A DNA stretch of 64,000 bases from Oxyruncus cristatus (GCA_013399855.1 VXAY01004287.1:180690-244689), one strand, 5' to 3'. Shown: positions 25,001-37,000, counted from the first letter of the stretch. The notes: generated from the sequence alone by a model not told the origin. Numbers and translations: made by a program.

Positions 25001-28000
25001 TGAAAACTGATGAAAAACCCAGATAAGGCATTACAGTGAAAACTTTATTAAAAATTGTTAAGGATGGAGGCAACTTCTCTTGTAAGTGCACTCTGTTTGT
25101 TTAAACCACGTGCTTCTCGAGCCATAGGCCCTAACTTCTGTGGGTTTCTGTGGTCCATGTTTGCAGTCTGTGAAGTTGCTTGTGGGCCAACAAGCCCGTA
25201 AGATAATCTGCAGAAAAACAATAATTCTTTTTTCCTTGGCTGAAGTAAAAGGATTGATGTGGCGAGAGATATCTTCCTATGTGAGTGTCATTATTTTCAA
25301 GTGGAGAATCGCATTTTATTTAGACTTCTCAGTGCTCCTGTATCCCAGATCATCCATGTGTCTTTTTAAATCCCATTAGCAAAGCAAGTGAGAACATTTG
25401 GTTTCTTCTGTAATACATAGCAGTAATTGCAGAGGCTGGAACAGGCAGTAATGATTTTTGCGTATGTTACTACAAGAAATACTGTCCTACTCCTCTTACT
25501 TTATTAATGTTTTTCCACAAGGAAATGAAAAACTCTAATTCAAACATTTAACACAGAAGAGGTGACAGAGAATATTAATGCCAACCACCTACAAATTACT
25601 TTTAAGAAAAAGTAATTATTCTTAAATATCCTTGCAGTTTTCCACAGGGAAGTTAAAAGAACATTATGGTGTTGTCATCTTAGTTTGCGATGGATAGACG
25701 AGCTTTTTGATTTCTGTTCAGATGTGTAATGCATAAAGGCTGTCATGGGTACAACTCCTAGTATTGCAGATTTAAATAGCAAACTGAGATGCCATTAAGA
25801 GCCAGACACTCAGCTAGTGTAGATATAACTTCAGCACTACACTAATTGTATGAGGCATGTTTTTGGCACATAAAATCAGTGTTCTTGAGGAATTTTGGGG
25901 GGAGTATAGCTGCTTAGTTGTTCTAAATTGCATAAGAACCACAAGTATTTGGTTGGGATGATCCCACAGTGTGATTTTTCTTTCAGAACTTAATCAGTAG
26001 GTGAAAAGATGCTGGCAGCTTTGACCCACTTTTTTTGGCATCTTGTTCTTTTTATTTGTATATAATGTCTGTGTCCATTTGAATAGTGGCTGAAACTAGA
26101 ACGCTCCGTTCCCAAGTGTGATGCAAAAAAGAGTAAGTATGGAACTAATGTGACCAGTGGAAAGAGGACATAGGGAATAGCATCAAAGCCCACGGGCCCA
26201 GTGGGCTACTGATAGCAAATCTGAATTCAGCCTATTTTTCTGTTTAGGAATTGCTAACAATGTATTTCCAGCTTTATTGGCTTACTCTTTGCATATGTTC
26301 AAATGATTTATACAAGTGTGCTGTATATACAGCAAGTTGTAAGTCCAGACCTGTAAACCCTGCCCTGCCTGTGACCTCAGAAAGCTGCAGTAGCACCGCT
26401 GTGCTGAGAAGAGCTGGGGGCAGCTGTTTCAGAGAAAGTTGGCAGCTAATTGGCAGTGTTACGGTCCCTGTTCCACATATGCTTCCTCAAAAAAGAAAGA
26501 AAAAGATTTCTTTTTCCCCCCATCATGATTTCCCAGTGGAGATTCTTCCCACGTGGCTGGCTCTCCATGACCTTCCTGCTTTCTCCTCTTGCTTCTGCAC
26601 CACTGGATGTGTATCTTAGTCAAAGGTGTTCTTCCTTCCATTTAAACCACTTACCATGGGAAGCTGCCAGCACAGTTGGGCTTAAGTGGCAGGATGTCCC
26701 CGAGTTGCAGGTACTGGCATTAGGAGGAATTTCTACTGCCCAGATCTTCTTTAGACCCTCTGTGTAGCATAAAGCAGGCAAGAGACCGTAAGTAGAGCTC
26801 AGAAACAAAGCTGCTGGAAGGCTTCTGTTTTCAGTGCAATCGGACCATTGTTGAAGTTCTTCTGAAACTGAGCTGACTCCTGTTTTGCAGGCATTATGAA
26901 TATGTTAAAAGGAAGGCATATTTGTTGGTTTACTGTAAAATACTATTGTGATAACTGCAGTGTACTTGTAATCCCCCATGGTATAGGGGAAAAGAATATT
27001 TAAGTGTTCAGAATATATCATTAAAATGAAATGGAAAAATATTTGAGAAACTAGCTAACATACATGTAAAAAACAACTAGGCTCTCTTAATATTGAAAAA
27101 AAGCATGTGACAGTGGGTCACATTGTGGACTAAGTATCTAAAAAATAAACTAGTTAAGGGCCAAATAATTTTTCTGCACAATCCCTTTTCTGAGGGATTT
27201 TCTTTTTTTTTTCTCCTGCTAGAATGCAAGGAGTGTCCAGCCTGGTCTGTACAGCTCACGGAGGTTCTGGGAGGGCTTTGAGGTGGTTGTAGTGAACTCT
27301 CATGTTTTAACTGAAGGTTAGATCAAGGAACTTTCTCTTGTTTGAAGGCTGAATAAACCTTTCAGGCTGAGCCACACATGCCTTACTGTTATCCTGAAAT
27401 AATGTTTTCCCCCTTCAAAATATTGCTGGCCAGCGGGCTCTGTGGTGTATACTTGCAGGCTCTATCAGGTTCATGGAGTCAAATCCTCCACAGTCGTTCA
27501 TATGAAACCTTTTTCTTCACTCTTGCAAGATAATTAATTGTTCTAGAATGAAATCCGCTGGTTTTCATAACCTAACTCCTTGTGACTACTCCTGTTAGTT
27601 ACTCAAATTAGTTACTAGAGCAGTTACAGGATAATTACTCATTAGTTATAGAGCAGCCTTGACCTCTCCTCCCAGAGACCACTTCCATAACCCTTCCCAC
27701 TGCCATAACCTGGCCACCTACACCCAGTACATAAGGAAATCAAATCTGTTGCTCTCACTGTTAAACAAGTTTCCAGTCATTAAGATCTTCGAACTTTAGC
27801 AAAATTTGAATTTTTGCTGTGAAGGACAACTGGGGAACATTTATGTGGGATAAGTATTTTCCTTCTAGGTCATAGATTATAAGGAAACAAAGATCCAGCC
27901 AATTCTTCTGCTCTTTCTATTGTCTCTTAAGGCTCAGTTTGTTGGATGAGTTAGAATAAAGGCTGTTTCTTATCCATTCACTGGTAATCACGCATAAAAA

Positions 28001-31000
28001 CACGTCCAGAATAATATTTTTCTGTAGATCTTAATTCATTCTAGAACACTATCTTTTTTATATTCTCTGTTGCTTTCCTGAACAACAGGCTATCCCACTG
28101 CAGTGCATACAGAATCCCTATAGAAAAGGCCATTAGCAGATTCACACAGGAAGTATGGTTTTTTTTTTTCCTGTAACTTTTCCAGTCCACACTGAGAAAG
28201 GACAGAACAAGATTGTAGGTGGAGGCGAGGACCCGTGAATGATTAATATTTGCATTTGCAGAAGGCAATTCTTAGTCTATGCAAGAATGGTAAAGTGTCC
28301 AGGTTTGTCAGTGAGCAATGCAAATGCTGCTGCTGGCTGCTGGTTTTAAATGCTGCTGTCAAAAGAAAAGTTGGTGCTGGACCATCAGTCTCAAGTGTGC
28401 CATAACTGAGCCATGTATTGGTAGCTTTTTCTCTTTGCTGTTTATTTTAATAGCTGGCTAGGAGTCCCTAAGTACAGATGTTTCTTCTAAAAGGTTGTGT
28501 TTTATGTGTGTGAATGCAGCACTGAACATTGCATAAGGAAGGGCCTGGCCCAATGTGTACCTTGGTCTTTGACATTCAGGTTCAGGTACTAGGTGGGGAG
28601 TTTTGCATTCTTCTCTTTTTTAGACCCTTTTTTTTTTCTTAAACTACTCTAGCTTCACTTATAATACTGCTCCAATCTCAGTAGCCTGGGTTAGCTTATT
28701 CAGAATTAACCAAGAACTCTGTTTTAAAATTAATTTTTATTATAATCCACTTATTCACATAACCTCTGTGAAACCTTCTTGAACTAATTACTGTGGCACA
28801 AAACGTGTTTTCTGTCCAGTGCCTCTGTTGAGTTGTTAATCCAAGCCAAGGGTACGCAAATTGTGTATCTGACAGATAATTAGAGACTCCAGTTGGTCAG
28901 ATCAGCTTCTCTGATTCCTTGAACGACTCACACTAGTCTGGAAACATTCCCATTTTTCTGTTTGATATCACACCTCCCATATTTCAGGCTATATCTGTTC
29001 CATCTTTTGACCATACATCCTTGCTTTGTCAGTCCCGCTTTCCACTGACTGTCCCTGGAGAGGGAAGAGGTTGGTAGTCCAGGGAGGGAGGTTGTGGGGT
29101 GCCACAGAGCTGCTGAACCTGCAGCAGGTACCTGGCCTCCAGTGCAAACCCGGAGGCAGCGACTGTGGACCGAGGGCCAGCCAAGGAGGACCTGCTTTGC
29201 TGCGAGGCAGCCCCCATGTGTGTACTTTCCCAGTTGCTGGCTGCCTAACTATCAGGCATGTACTGGCCTGGCAGCAAATCCTTCTCTTCCCTGAGCTTAG
29301 TCAGACCCCATGTGCTGATTTCCTAACTATCAGCCAGACAGCTACATTATGCTTTGGGCCATATACTGCCCACCCATGATTTGCATCAGCACCATGTTTG
29401 AGCAGCGTATTTATGTAACCTACATTAGAGGTGGGTGGCTGTTGTCCCCTCTATTAGCTGTCAGGGGAAAGAATTACAGGTTTGCAGCTGGTTTTGCATG
29501 TAAAATTTGATGTTCTTTTTGTAAGAGCAGGAAGGAGCTAAAGAGTATACCGAATAACATGAGGATCTCTGTCATACGGAAGGGTTAAATAGTATCAAAG
29601 ACTTATTTCGTACTCCAGACCTGCAGGCCACCGAGAAGTTGCTAGATGTGAGCAGGCAGAAGGCTTTTTCCCCAGAATGAACACCTATGAAATATTTACC
29701 GACTTCAGTCACGCTAAACGCCTGATGCGGTGTCAAGTGAGCACTAATGGGACAAGGACAGTGATCAGTCTGGTCCCAGCTTCCACTGTGACAATGTGAT
29801 CAGCTCTTCTGAGGCAGCATTATCACTTTTTCGTTAGGCTGGCAACTGCTCTACGGACAACTTGCGAATGTTTTACATTCTGGTTGTGAAGGCACAGGCA
29901 AAACTATTTTAAGTGCAGGTTTTGGTTGTCTTTAAGTGCAATCTGGAGGTTTTGCCTTTTCAAAAATAACCAACATCCAGGCAATTATTCAGTTGCATTG
30001 AGCATATTTTATGTATGTATATTGTTTCAGCAAATTTTTTTATATTTTTGCCATATTTCAAATTCTGTTACTTCTCAGTATGCCCGATTAGACTGCAACA
30101 CCTTCTGTGAAGCTTTCCTTTAGAGAGCTTAGTTTCAGGCACTGGAGATTTCAGGTATCAGTCTTTTTTCCCAAATATTACTGCTTTTAAATACCCTTTT
30201 CCATTTGAAACATGGGTTTCTATATTTCATATATTTTCATATTTTTTCTAAATTTGAAAACATACCAGAGGTAAAAAATTTGAATTCTATCTGTATCTCC
30301 CGTGTCTTCCGAAATATCCTTACTGATGAGTGTGCAGCAATAATGTGAATCGAATTAAGTTCCCGTGTGGTTGGGTTCCAAAGGTGTACTATTGAAATCT
30401 CCATGTCTTCCTTATACTTAATTCTGGGTCATCCAGTAAGGTGTTTATTCCTTTCACCCTACTTCTCAGATTCTTAACCTTTTGAAGGTTGCCTTTGCAG
30501 GTAGACAGAGGAGATAAATCCTTTTTCATGTCTGTTATTCTTTCATTAAACTATGATCCTGAGGTGTAAAAGAATCAGTCTGAGTTAGATCTGGGACCCC
30601 GGTAGTAGACACCAGGATTCCGGGGCTCATTACTGTTCAGAGTTTAGTGGCACCTGCCTGTCCATAGTCCTTCAAGAGGCACCTGAATGCCCACAGATTT
30701 AGGATCTGTGCTATAAAACTTGACCTGAAGTCCTCTGTGTTCTATTTCTGTATCTTCCAACTGCTTGTGTAGTGACTACTGGACCCAGAGGCTATTTTTC
30801 ATGTGCATTTGTGAAGTGGTATTGAGTTCCTCCCTCGATTGGGCTCCTTAGGCAATCAAAATTCTTCTAACAAAGGAAAACATGCAGAAATGTTGAATTC
30901 CTGTTTTCCAGTTTCAGGAACCAGATTTCCTGCAACCAGGAAGACAAGTAGGGAATATGAGAATGTTGGCATTTTGTTGCAGGGAGGGTTCAAAGGGATG

Positions 31001-33651
31001 CCAGGACTGAAACCAAAACACCGCTGAAAGCTCGAAAAACCCAATATTTGTTACAAAGAGGTGGCCAACAAAACATGAAAACGGTGGACAGAAAAGAGAA
31101 AGGAAAATAAGCCCTCAGTAAACCCCACAAACACCCAGGTGTAACTTACGAGGTTCTTACCAACTCTGAATACCAAGGATTCTCTATTGCAGCTGCATCC
31201 TCGGAGGGTCCGGCTCACACACCGCGGGCGTCCCCGCAAAAGGCAACGTGGTCCTTCGTGTGAAGTGTGAGCCCCCCGAGCACGAGCACCCTGCTTTTTT
31301 ATCCAATTTGCTGGTGACATCTCCCTGGGCAGGTGTGGCCAGCACGGCCCAGCCAGAGGCCCTCGGTCCCTCCCCCGTCATGTCAGTGGTGCCCCTTCTG
31401 CNNNNNNNNNNNNNNNNNNNNNNNNNNNNNNNNNNNNNNNNNNNNNNNNNNNNNNNNNNNNNNNNNNNNNNNNNNNNNNNNNNNNNNNNNNNNNNNNNNN
31501 NNNNNNNNNNNNNNNNNNNNNNNNNNNNNNNNNNNNNNNNNNNNNNNNNNNNNNNNNNNNNTTTATCAGGCCTTGTTTTCCCATATCTTGGCAGGAAAAG
31601 TACAAACCACAGGTGGCTGGGCCAAACATAGACCAACAATAGCAGCATCTAAGTAAGCAGGGATACACATTTTTTTTCTTGTGTTTTACTGAATTGGATA
31701 CTTGAATCTTTTCAACAAATCCAAAGCACATTAAATTGCCATCCTTGAGGACTTGCTAATACTTCTTCATGGTTGGAAAAACTCAGTGGTCTTTTGAGAT
31801 GGAAGTGTGATGCAGGGAACAAGAGCAGCAGTTACTTCAGCCAGCTTTTCTCCCACTTTTATTTTTGCTTGCTTGGTTCTCGTTATTTATCTCCTCACTA
31901 ATCACACTTCTGAAAAATATGATGTTAATGCTTTTTAATTACAGTATCCATAATATCCATAATACCATTATTGGATTAAAAAATTCTCTATTTACTCTTA
32001 CTGTTTTCACTAACAGCCTTTCCTCAGCAGAATAGAAAATGGTAAAATTTTGCTTCTCAAAATGTATGTGTCTGGAAGATGCTGTCTTTCTAAGGAATAT
32101 CTTTCTGGGCAAAAATGTGCTTAAAATTCAATTAGGATTGTAAAATACTGCTTGCAGTCTTCATCAAGCAGACTCAGAAGCATAATACAGTTCACAAAGA
32201 CTTGAAATGGGTGGTGAAGGGAAGAGGGAGAATGACCATCCATGCAAGGATGACTTGCTTTCAACATAACTACTATAAATTCTTATTAATTTAAACATGA
32301 GAGTGAGCAAGAGCTGATCAGATTTTCCAGCGGAATATTGTTTCTATCAGAAAGTGACAATTTGTTTTTGAAAAAAAACTAAACAGCATCTTAAGACCCT
32401 TTTAGAACATGTCAAGAAGGGAAGGGCAGGAAAGTTTAAAGAAAATGTAGTGAAATTAAGAGGTTATCAGAACATTGTAGTTATTAGAATAAAAGATTGG
32501 AAATGTAACTTTGAGCATCCACATCTCTCGTACAGCTCAGTTTTTGAGTTGTACCAAAAAGTGCAAATATGCACAGGCATTCCCACAGAATCTCCCATCT
32601 TTGGCAGTGTTTCTGAATTGTGCATGGAAGGCAAAACAGAAAACACTGGTATTTCTGAGTGTGCCAGCAGATGGGCTGCTACAGTCAGTTCTGAGTAGTT
32701 TGAGAGGTTGCTGCACATTTGCTGTTGACTACTTGGTTTTCAGCACTGAAGGTGTTACACTGGGCTGTAAATGATTACAACAGGTTTTAGCTCAGTTACT
32801 GTAGCTTAGCTGACAAAACAGTAAGTTCCAGACAGTGGGGCTGTATCATCCCAAAACACTCAGGCTTGACTGAGAGAAGACAGTGGCATAGGACATATAT
32901 ATGTTAGGAGTAGTTTAAATAAAGAAAGTTAGATTATTATGTTGTGTTGGTACCTTGTATTAACAGAGTGGAGTTTGTAAATGTAGTATTTTCTGGGCTG
33001 ACTCTAAACCCAGTGTATCTGTTTTGATTATGAAAAACGTTCTATTGTCTCTGATTTTTCACGTTTTTGCTACATTGAAACGTGGCATGTGAAGATCTGG
33101 GGTTGAAAATGGAGAAGGTGTGTGTCGAAGGGTGTGACAGGGGAAATAAAGGGTTAGAGCAGACAGATACATAGTCAAAGTTGTGGTTCTACAAAACACT
33201 ATTAGTTTGAATTTTGAAGCTTTCTAAAATTCTTTAATATTTGATGGTATTTTAACAATTTCCTAATTTAACAGGTGCTTTAAACATTTATTCCTCTCTA
33301 AGTTTGAGGATTTCATTGTCTATTTAAGTACCTGAAAAAGTACAATAGGATTTACTGTGAAGTGTAACATTTCCTTCTTTTAAGTCTATGTGTCCCTGCA
33401 ACTTGTGCTACTCCTGTATGGGCTATTTACTTGCCTTTAATAGGCTTGTTGTGCTAGTGTCTGTAGGAAGGGTGTTAAAAATATTTGGACACCTATTGGT
33501 GCAGTTTATGTTTTGATTAAAATAGCAAAAATTTCCCACCGGTTTTGCAGTCAAGAGTTAACTTATTTCTGTTAAATTTAATGATTTCTAGGGTGAAGTT
33601 GTGGAATTCCTTGATGAGCTGTTAGACGTGGGTGAAAAGAAGGAATCCTGA
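11441..33651 (+). CDS. CRTAP: CRTAP, cartilage-associated protein, complete seven-exon gene (397 residues)
   Basis: Joined coding exons are 11441-11893, 15523-15672, 16229-16400, 18771-18899, 20392-20537, 22913-22996 and 33592-33651, giving 1,194 bases with all introns GT-AG and phases agreeing. The product resembles mammalian CRTAP along its full length (human is about 401 residues, also seven exons). CRTAP is the non-catalytic partner of prolyl 3-hydroxylase 1 and cyclophilin B in the ER, needed for 3-hydroxylation of a proline in fibrillar collagen chains; loss causes recessive brittle-bone disease in people. Visible features: a signal peptide at residues 1-15; the four CxxxC motifs typical of the leprecan/CRTAP family at 73-77, 112-116, 237-241 and 267-271; and N-x-S/T sequons at 76, 274 and 357. 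There is no KDEL-type tail, as expected since P3H1 carries the retention signal. No frameshift or premature stop is seen. Confidence 0.97.
11894..15522 (+). other. CRTAP: CRTAP intron 1
   Basis: This 3.6-kb intron starts GTGAGG and ends in a pyrimidine tract with TTAG. The first part is C/T-rich, finishing the CpG island. It contains the near-duplicate block around the single N at 13,410 and a tandem duplication of ATGTGTTCTCATAAA near 13,276-13,306. No other structure was recognised. Confidence 0.85.
13330..13498. repeat. Near-identical direct duplication flanking a single N
   Basis: Bases 13,330-13,409 (80 bases) recur at 13,412-13,498 (87 bases), separated only by one N at 13,410 and one base. 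The copies differ by two A/G substitutions and a 7-base insertion (TAAGACC) in the second. Both end in CCTCTGCAC. The N between two allele-like copies suggests that the two sides of a closed gap were not overlapped during assembly. Confidence 0.9.
15523..15672 (+). CDS. CRTAP: CRTAP coding exon 2 (residues 152-201)
   Basis: The acceptor is CTAATTAG|GCT and the donor is GAG|GTAGGC; 150 bases, phase 0 at both ends. It encodes [20 protein letters not shown] and continues with [13 protein letters not shown] and [10 protein letters not shown], near-identical in pattern to mammalian CRTAP. This is one of the TPR-like helical repeats of the family. Confidence 0.97.
15673..16228 (+). other. CRTAP: CRTAP intron 2 with a 29-base poly-T run
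   Basis: A 556-base intron. An uninterrupted run of 29 T lies at 15,998-16,026, about 200 bases before the exon 3 acceptor (TTTTTCAG). Nothing else was recognised. The T run may be length-polymorphic or a sequencing weak point. Confidence 0.85.
16229..16400 (+). CDS. CRTAP: CRTAP coding exon 3 (residues 202-258 and first base of 259)
   Basis: The acceptor is TTTTTCAG|AAT and the donor is GCGG|GTGAGT; 172 bases, phase 0 to phase 1. It encodes [20 protein letters not shown] and the third CxxxC motif CIAAC (237-241), ending [10 protein letters not shown]. Very strongly conserved with mammalian CRTAP. Confidence 0.97.
16401..18770 (+). other. CRTAP: CRTAP intron 3
   Basis: A 2.4-kb intron from GTGAGT to CTTCTAG with a clear pyrimidine tract. 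No repeat family, RNA gene or extra exon was recognised. Confidence 0.85.
18771..18899 (+). CDS. CRTAP: CRTAP coding exon 4 (residues 259-301)
   Basis: The acceptor is CTTCTAG|AC and the donor is AAAT|GTAAGT; 129 bases, phase 1 to phase 1. It encodes [12 protein letters not shown] with the fourth CxxxC motif at 267-271, an NLT sequon at 274, and the conserved [17 protein letters not shown] segment. Confidence 0.97.
18900..20391 (+). other. CRTAP: CRTAP intron 4 with a perfect palindrome
   Basis: A 1.5-kb intron from GTAAGT to TAATTAG; a short TG repeat lies just before the acceptor. A perfect 22-base palindrome sits at 19,464-19,485 (listed separately). Nothing else was recognised. Confidence 0.85.
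19464..19485. repeat. Perfect 22-bp palindrome
   Basis: The arm TTTTGTACACC is followed directly by its exact reverse complement with no spacer. The core GTACACCGGTGTAC is a dyad of GTACA-type half-sites separated by four bases. Function unknown. Confidence 0.9.
20392..20537 (+). CDS. CRTAP: CRTAP coding exon 5 (residues 302-350)
   Basis: The acceptor is AATTAG|TG and the donor is TCG|GTAGGT; 146 bases, phase 1 to phase 0. It encodes [20 protein letters not shown], then [12 protein letters not shown] and EEDFQPRS, matching mammalian CRTAP closely. Confidence 0.97.
20538..22912 (+). other. CRTAP: CRTAP intron 5
   Basis: A 2.4-kb intron from GTAGGT to TTGATAG. A short tandem of CCTGAGTGACT occurs near 21,285-21,312. 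The short open frames at 21.5-22.7 kb have no recognised homology and no splice context. Confidence 0.8.
22913..22996 (+). CDS. CRTAP: CRTAP coding exon 6 (residues 351-378)
   Basis: The acceptor is TTGATAG|GAG and the donor is GAG|GTGAGT; 84 bases, phase 0 at both ends. It encodes [20 protein letters not shown] and ends HLMDDDE; the NIT sequon is at 357. The mammalian equivalent has the same length and pattern. Confidence 0.97.
23323..23430 (+). repeat. G/T-rich low-complexity tract
   Basis: The plus strand consists almost only of T and G, with repeated GGTTT units and three or more G runs of 3-5 bases. The tract is capable in principle of G-quadruplex formation in the CRTAP pre-mRNA and on the non-template strand. 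Confidence 0.8.
31140..31640 (-). mobile_element. Probable LTR-like element interrupted by the assembly gap
   Basis: Read on the minus strand, GC-rich sequence leads to a TATA-like ATAAAAAAG (about 31,294-31,302). About 107 bases later comes a variant poly(A) signal AATAGA at 31,183-31,188, then CCTTGGTATTC and a short tail: the order expected of U3-R-U5. The other side of the gap (31,562-31,640) begins, on the minus strand, TGTTTGGCCCAGCC, compatible with an LTR 5' end. No retroviral coding sequence is seen. The family is not assigned and the limits are approximate because the middle is missing. Confidence 0.4.
31402..31561. other. Assembly gap (160 N)
   Basis: A run of 160 undetermined bases inside CRTAP intron 6. 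Open frames crossing it are meaningless. The flank on the left is GC-rich. Confidence 1.
33592..33651 (+). CDS. CRTAP: CRTAP coding exon 7 with stop (residues 379-397)
   Basis: The acceptor is TTTCTAG|GGT; it encodes [19 protein letters not shown] followed by TGA at 33,649-33,651. The acidic C-terminus corresponds to the mammalian one but with a changed last few residues. Phase 0 joining to DDDE of exon 6 is exact. Confidence 0.96.
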   Translation, partial: GEVVEFLDELLDVGEKKES

Positions 33652-34091
33652 TGAATGAAATCACCACGAAGTGCTTTACAAAAGTGAAGACTCACCATTG
33701 CTCCTTACTATTTTTGGTCACTTGTAGTTCCAGTTAGATATACCTCAAAGGTGCTTCTTTAAGCTCCACTTTGTGTCCCAAAATCCACTCCTGAAAGGTC
33801 ACTTCCATGCTGCACTGACTTTTCTGTGGGCATGGCTTTTCACTATGCAGAATTGGTGCATACGAGTTTGCCTCTCGAACTTTCTTTCCTTTACACAAAC
33901 AACAAAACAGACTATTTGTATTTTCTGGGATAACACTAAGGTTCCTCGTTTCAGTGCTGTTCAACTAAGTTGTAGCAATACAGCTAAATTCTGAAGAACT
34001 TTTGTCAGATTATGAACCATGGAAGACACAACAGTTCCTCTTTCTGAGCTATGTGTTCTGTTATTTATATATGTCTTTTTATATGATGATG

Positions 34092-34097
34092 AATAAA
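34092..34097 (+). terminator. CRTAP: Candidate CRTAP poly(A) signal AATAAA (proximal)
   Basis: The first AATAAA after the stop codon, about 440 bases downstream. A second lies at 34,268-34,273 and further ones occur at about 37.6, 38.2 and 38.7 kb. Mammalian CRTAP has a long 3' UTR, so the distal ones could also be used. Which is used cannot be told from sequence. Confidence 0.5.
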
Positions 34098-37000
34098 GTG
34101 ACAATGAATCCCAGTGCACCTGAAAGATGTTAAGATACATTGAAATAGCTGAAATAAGGTGATTAACAAAGCACAGCTAGTGATCTTGTAAAAATTGCTT
34201 GCAGAATTCTGAAAGCAGTTTTGATCTTTCTTAAAAACTGAATTAAATTCCATGATGTGGAATTAAGAATAAAATAATTTCTTCTTCCTACCAGTTTTTA
34301 CCCTTTCTGTTGAAACAACCTGTGGTCCTTGTGTGAAGTGGGGCCAATCTTGTATGGAATATTGATAATTAATGTATTTTATATTATCTTCTAAAGAAAA
34401 CAGTTTGCTTGTTTTTTTGCAGTCTGGTGGGACTGTCTGCATAATTTTCATTCAGAAGTAAGTACACGTGGAAACTGCGGTGATTTAAAATGGAATCTTG
34501 AAAAATATTTATGTGTGAATTCCTGTAATTTTTATTATTAGCTGTAGGGCAGAATTCAGTACAGAAATACATTGAAGGCCCAAAAGAATGTGTTAGAGAG
34601 GAGTAGTGAATTGGTAGATAAGTATACTGAAGAGCAAAAATCCCCTTGACCTCAGAGGAGGATCCAGGATTTCATCCTTTGCTTTCCTCTTTCGTTTTCA
34701 GGGATCAAGTCCTGCAAGTTGTTTCATCCCACTTACATCAAGGGCAGACGAGCATTCAGTGCTCTTATGACTGAACTGTAATCCTGCTGAATGGAAGTGA
34801 ATTGCCAAACTAAAATCCATGTTAAGTTTTTAAAAAGGCAAAGCATGATTTATACTTATATATGCTGTAGTAGTCTTCGCTGTTGAGTGTCTACAGGGCA
34901 TAAGAAGGGGAATCCATAGGATCGGGTTTTAGTGTCTGCCAGCCTGTGACAGCAATGAAACATTTGAAGTTGCATGTAAAAGATGTTTGGAAGGTCAGAT
35001 TGGCTTTTTTAGCTGCTTTAACATGAATCACAACTAATCCACTGAAGTTGATGGGCAGACTGTTTTATTCTCAAAAGGAAAATCTATCAAGAGCCTTTTA
35101 ACTTTAGGACGTTTGCCCAGCTCCACTTGTGGTAATGAGGCCAGAATCTGGCTTGCTGTGTGCCTTGAACAGAGAGAGTGTGTCAGATTTTGTTATGGTT
35201 TTTGTTCCACACACTATTATCACTCCATTTATTGTAATTTGGTGTAAGAAATGAACTTTGCTTTTAAAACTTAAAAGCAATTGATTGTAAACCATCACTT
35301 CACCCCATGAATTACATGTGATACCCTGCTGGGGTAGTTTCTTCAATTTATACTTCGGTTTCTCTTGTTGGAGGTACGCGTATGCTCAAGGGAGAGGTTA
35401 CTGGTTTGGAGTCCTCTTTTGTCCTTCTGCATACTCTGGCTTTCAAATCCAGAAATCCCACTGTTAAAGGGCATGGAGCTGGTTGGAGGGGGGATGTATC
35501 CATCTAGACTGCCTTTGTTTTACAGCATTTTTAGTTTACTTTTTTCCTGTCACCATTTACCAACCTGACTTCGGAGCTCTGCCAACCACCAGCTGTTGCC
35601 TGGCTCTTTGTTTCTGTGGTGCCCTAACTCTTGTGTCATGCCTGTAGGCATTGCAACACAAAACCTGAAAGGCTTCCAAGAGCAGTGCTTGTAATTCAAG
35701 TTCCTGAGCCTGGGGTTTACCATGACTGTACATTTTACGTGGAAATAACATGGGTGCATAAAGCTTCTAATCAGGTTTTGCCTGTTGGTGAAGCAAGTAG
35801 CATAGACTGCAGTAGGTACAAAATGACAGAAAATAGATTCCAGGATCTCTTTGTTTTGCCACCCAGAATTATTTCCTTCCAATTAAAAAACTCCATTCCC
35901 CTTTTGAGCACTAATTGTCCAAGATTGCTATTATCCTTTTTTAAAGAGCAAAGTACATGGTAAAATGCTGCCATATTTTCATTCCACCGGTAAAAACAGA
36001 GCACACCAGAGTTACCTGTTTTGTGATTCATTGGACTTCAATGGATTACACTGGGAATACATTTCGTGCCTATGAACCCTAATTTTTCCTCTTCATTGAA
36101 CAGCTTTTCAATGGTTATTGCAAGTCTCTCGAGTGTTATCAATTTTCCGGTAAGCTCATGATTCCATCATCAAGGCTTCCTTAAGCTGATCTCTTCTCAC
36201 GTCCAGTCATTTCCTCAGCTCTCCGTCTTGCAGCTAAAAATCCCCTGCCATAGTGCCTTCTCAGGTGGGGAATTTCATGATTTACTAAGGTGTCCATTAG
36301 CCAATGATTTATTTTTCTTAAGCCTACTTAGAGTAAGTATGTCCTTTACCGTTCTGTTTAACTTGAGGAAGCAACTGATACTCCTGCGGTCTCCTAAAAT
36401 GGCACCTTGATCTCTTTTTCATTTTGTTCAGGTGTCTCTGGATTTTTTCTGGCTTTCTTTATTTCCACTACATATAGTCCCAAGCCAGTTCCATCTTAAT
36501 GAGTACAAGTAGTTCTCAAACCCTTGTTCTTTTCTAATGAGAAATAGCTCCTCTTCCAGTTCTTCAGTATTTATTGTGGCTTTTTTCGACATTCTCAGGT
36601 TCTTTTAACCGAGTTTTCTTTTCCTGCTGCTGTTGTTAAATGCCAACATTTACATGTGACTATAATAATTCAGTGTCTCTTCTTCCACTCCTCTGATCCT
36701 GCCAGCTCTTCTTGGGAGGCTGTGGGAATATTCTTGCCTCCCTTCTGCCACCCCGAATTCCTGCAGTTGTGAGTTGTCTACCTCAAATATTAGCAACTTC
36801 TGTCTAACCAGATGGGATATTTAGATGCATCATCATTTCCTTTTTTGGCAAGGCTTACAGTATGATGCTGATTCTCATGGTAACATAATTTTGTTGAACA
36901 CACCAAGTTCATATGACAGGCTTGAACATCAGTACCATGTCTGCTGACGCTGGGGGTGAAATTCATATTGGCCTCAGTTGGTAGTATTGTTTGTTATAGA

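Larger units (their letters stand above)
22997..33591 (+). other. CRTAP: CRTAP intron 6 (10.6 kb)
   Basis: The longest intron of the gene, from GTGAGT to TTTCTAG. It holds a G/T-rich low-complexity tract at 23,323-23,430, a run of T at about 24,941-24,955, a more GC-rich stretch at 29,040-29,400 without a recognised family, and the LTR-like element with the 160-base assembly gap near 31.4 kb. No additional exon with homology was seen. Confidence 0.8.

Noticed and set aside
31184..31731. Open frames of 107-154 residues crossing the assembly gap
   Set aside because: They are open only because N codons are not read as stops.
35550..35963. 110-residue frames on both strands between CRTAP and SUSD5
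   Set aside because: The two overlap antisense to each other, have no recognised motif and lie where 3' UTR is expected.
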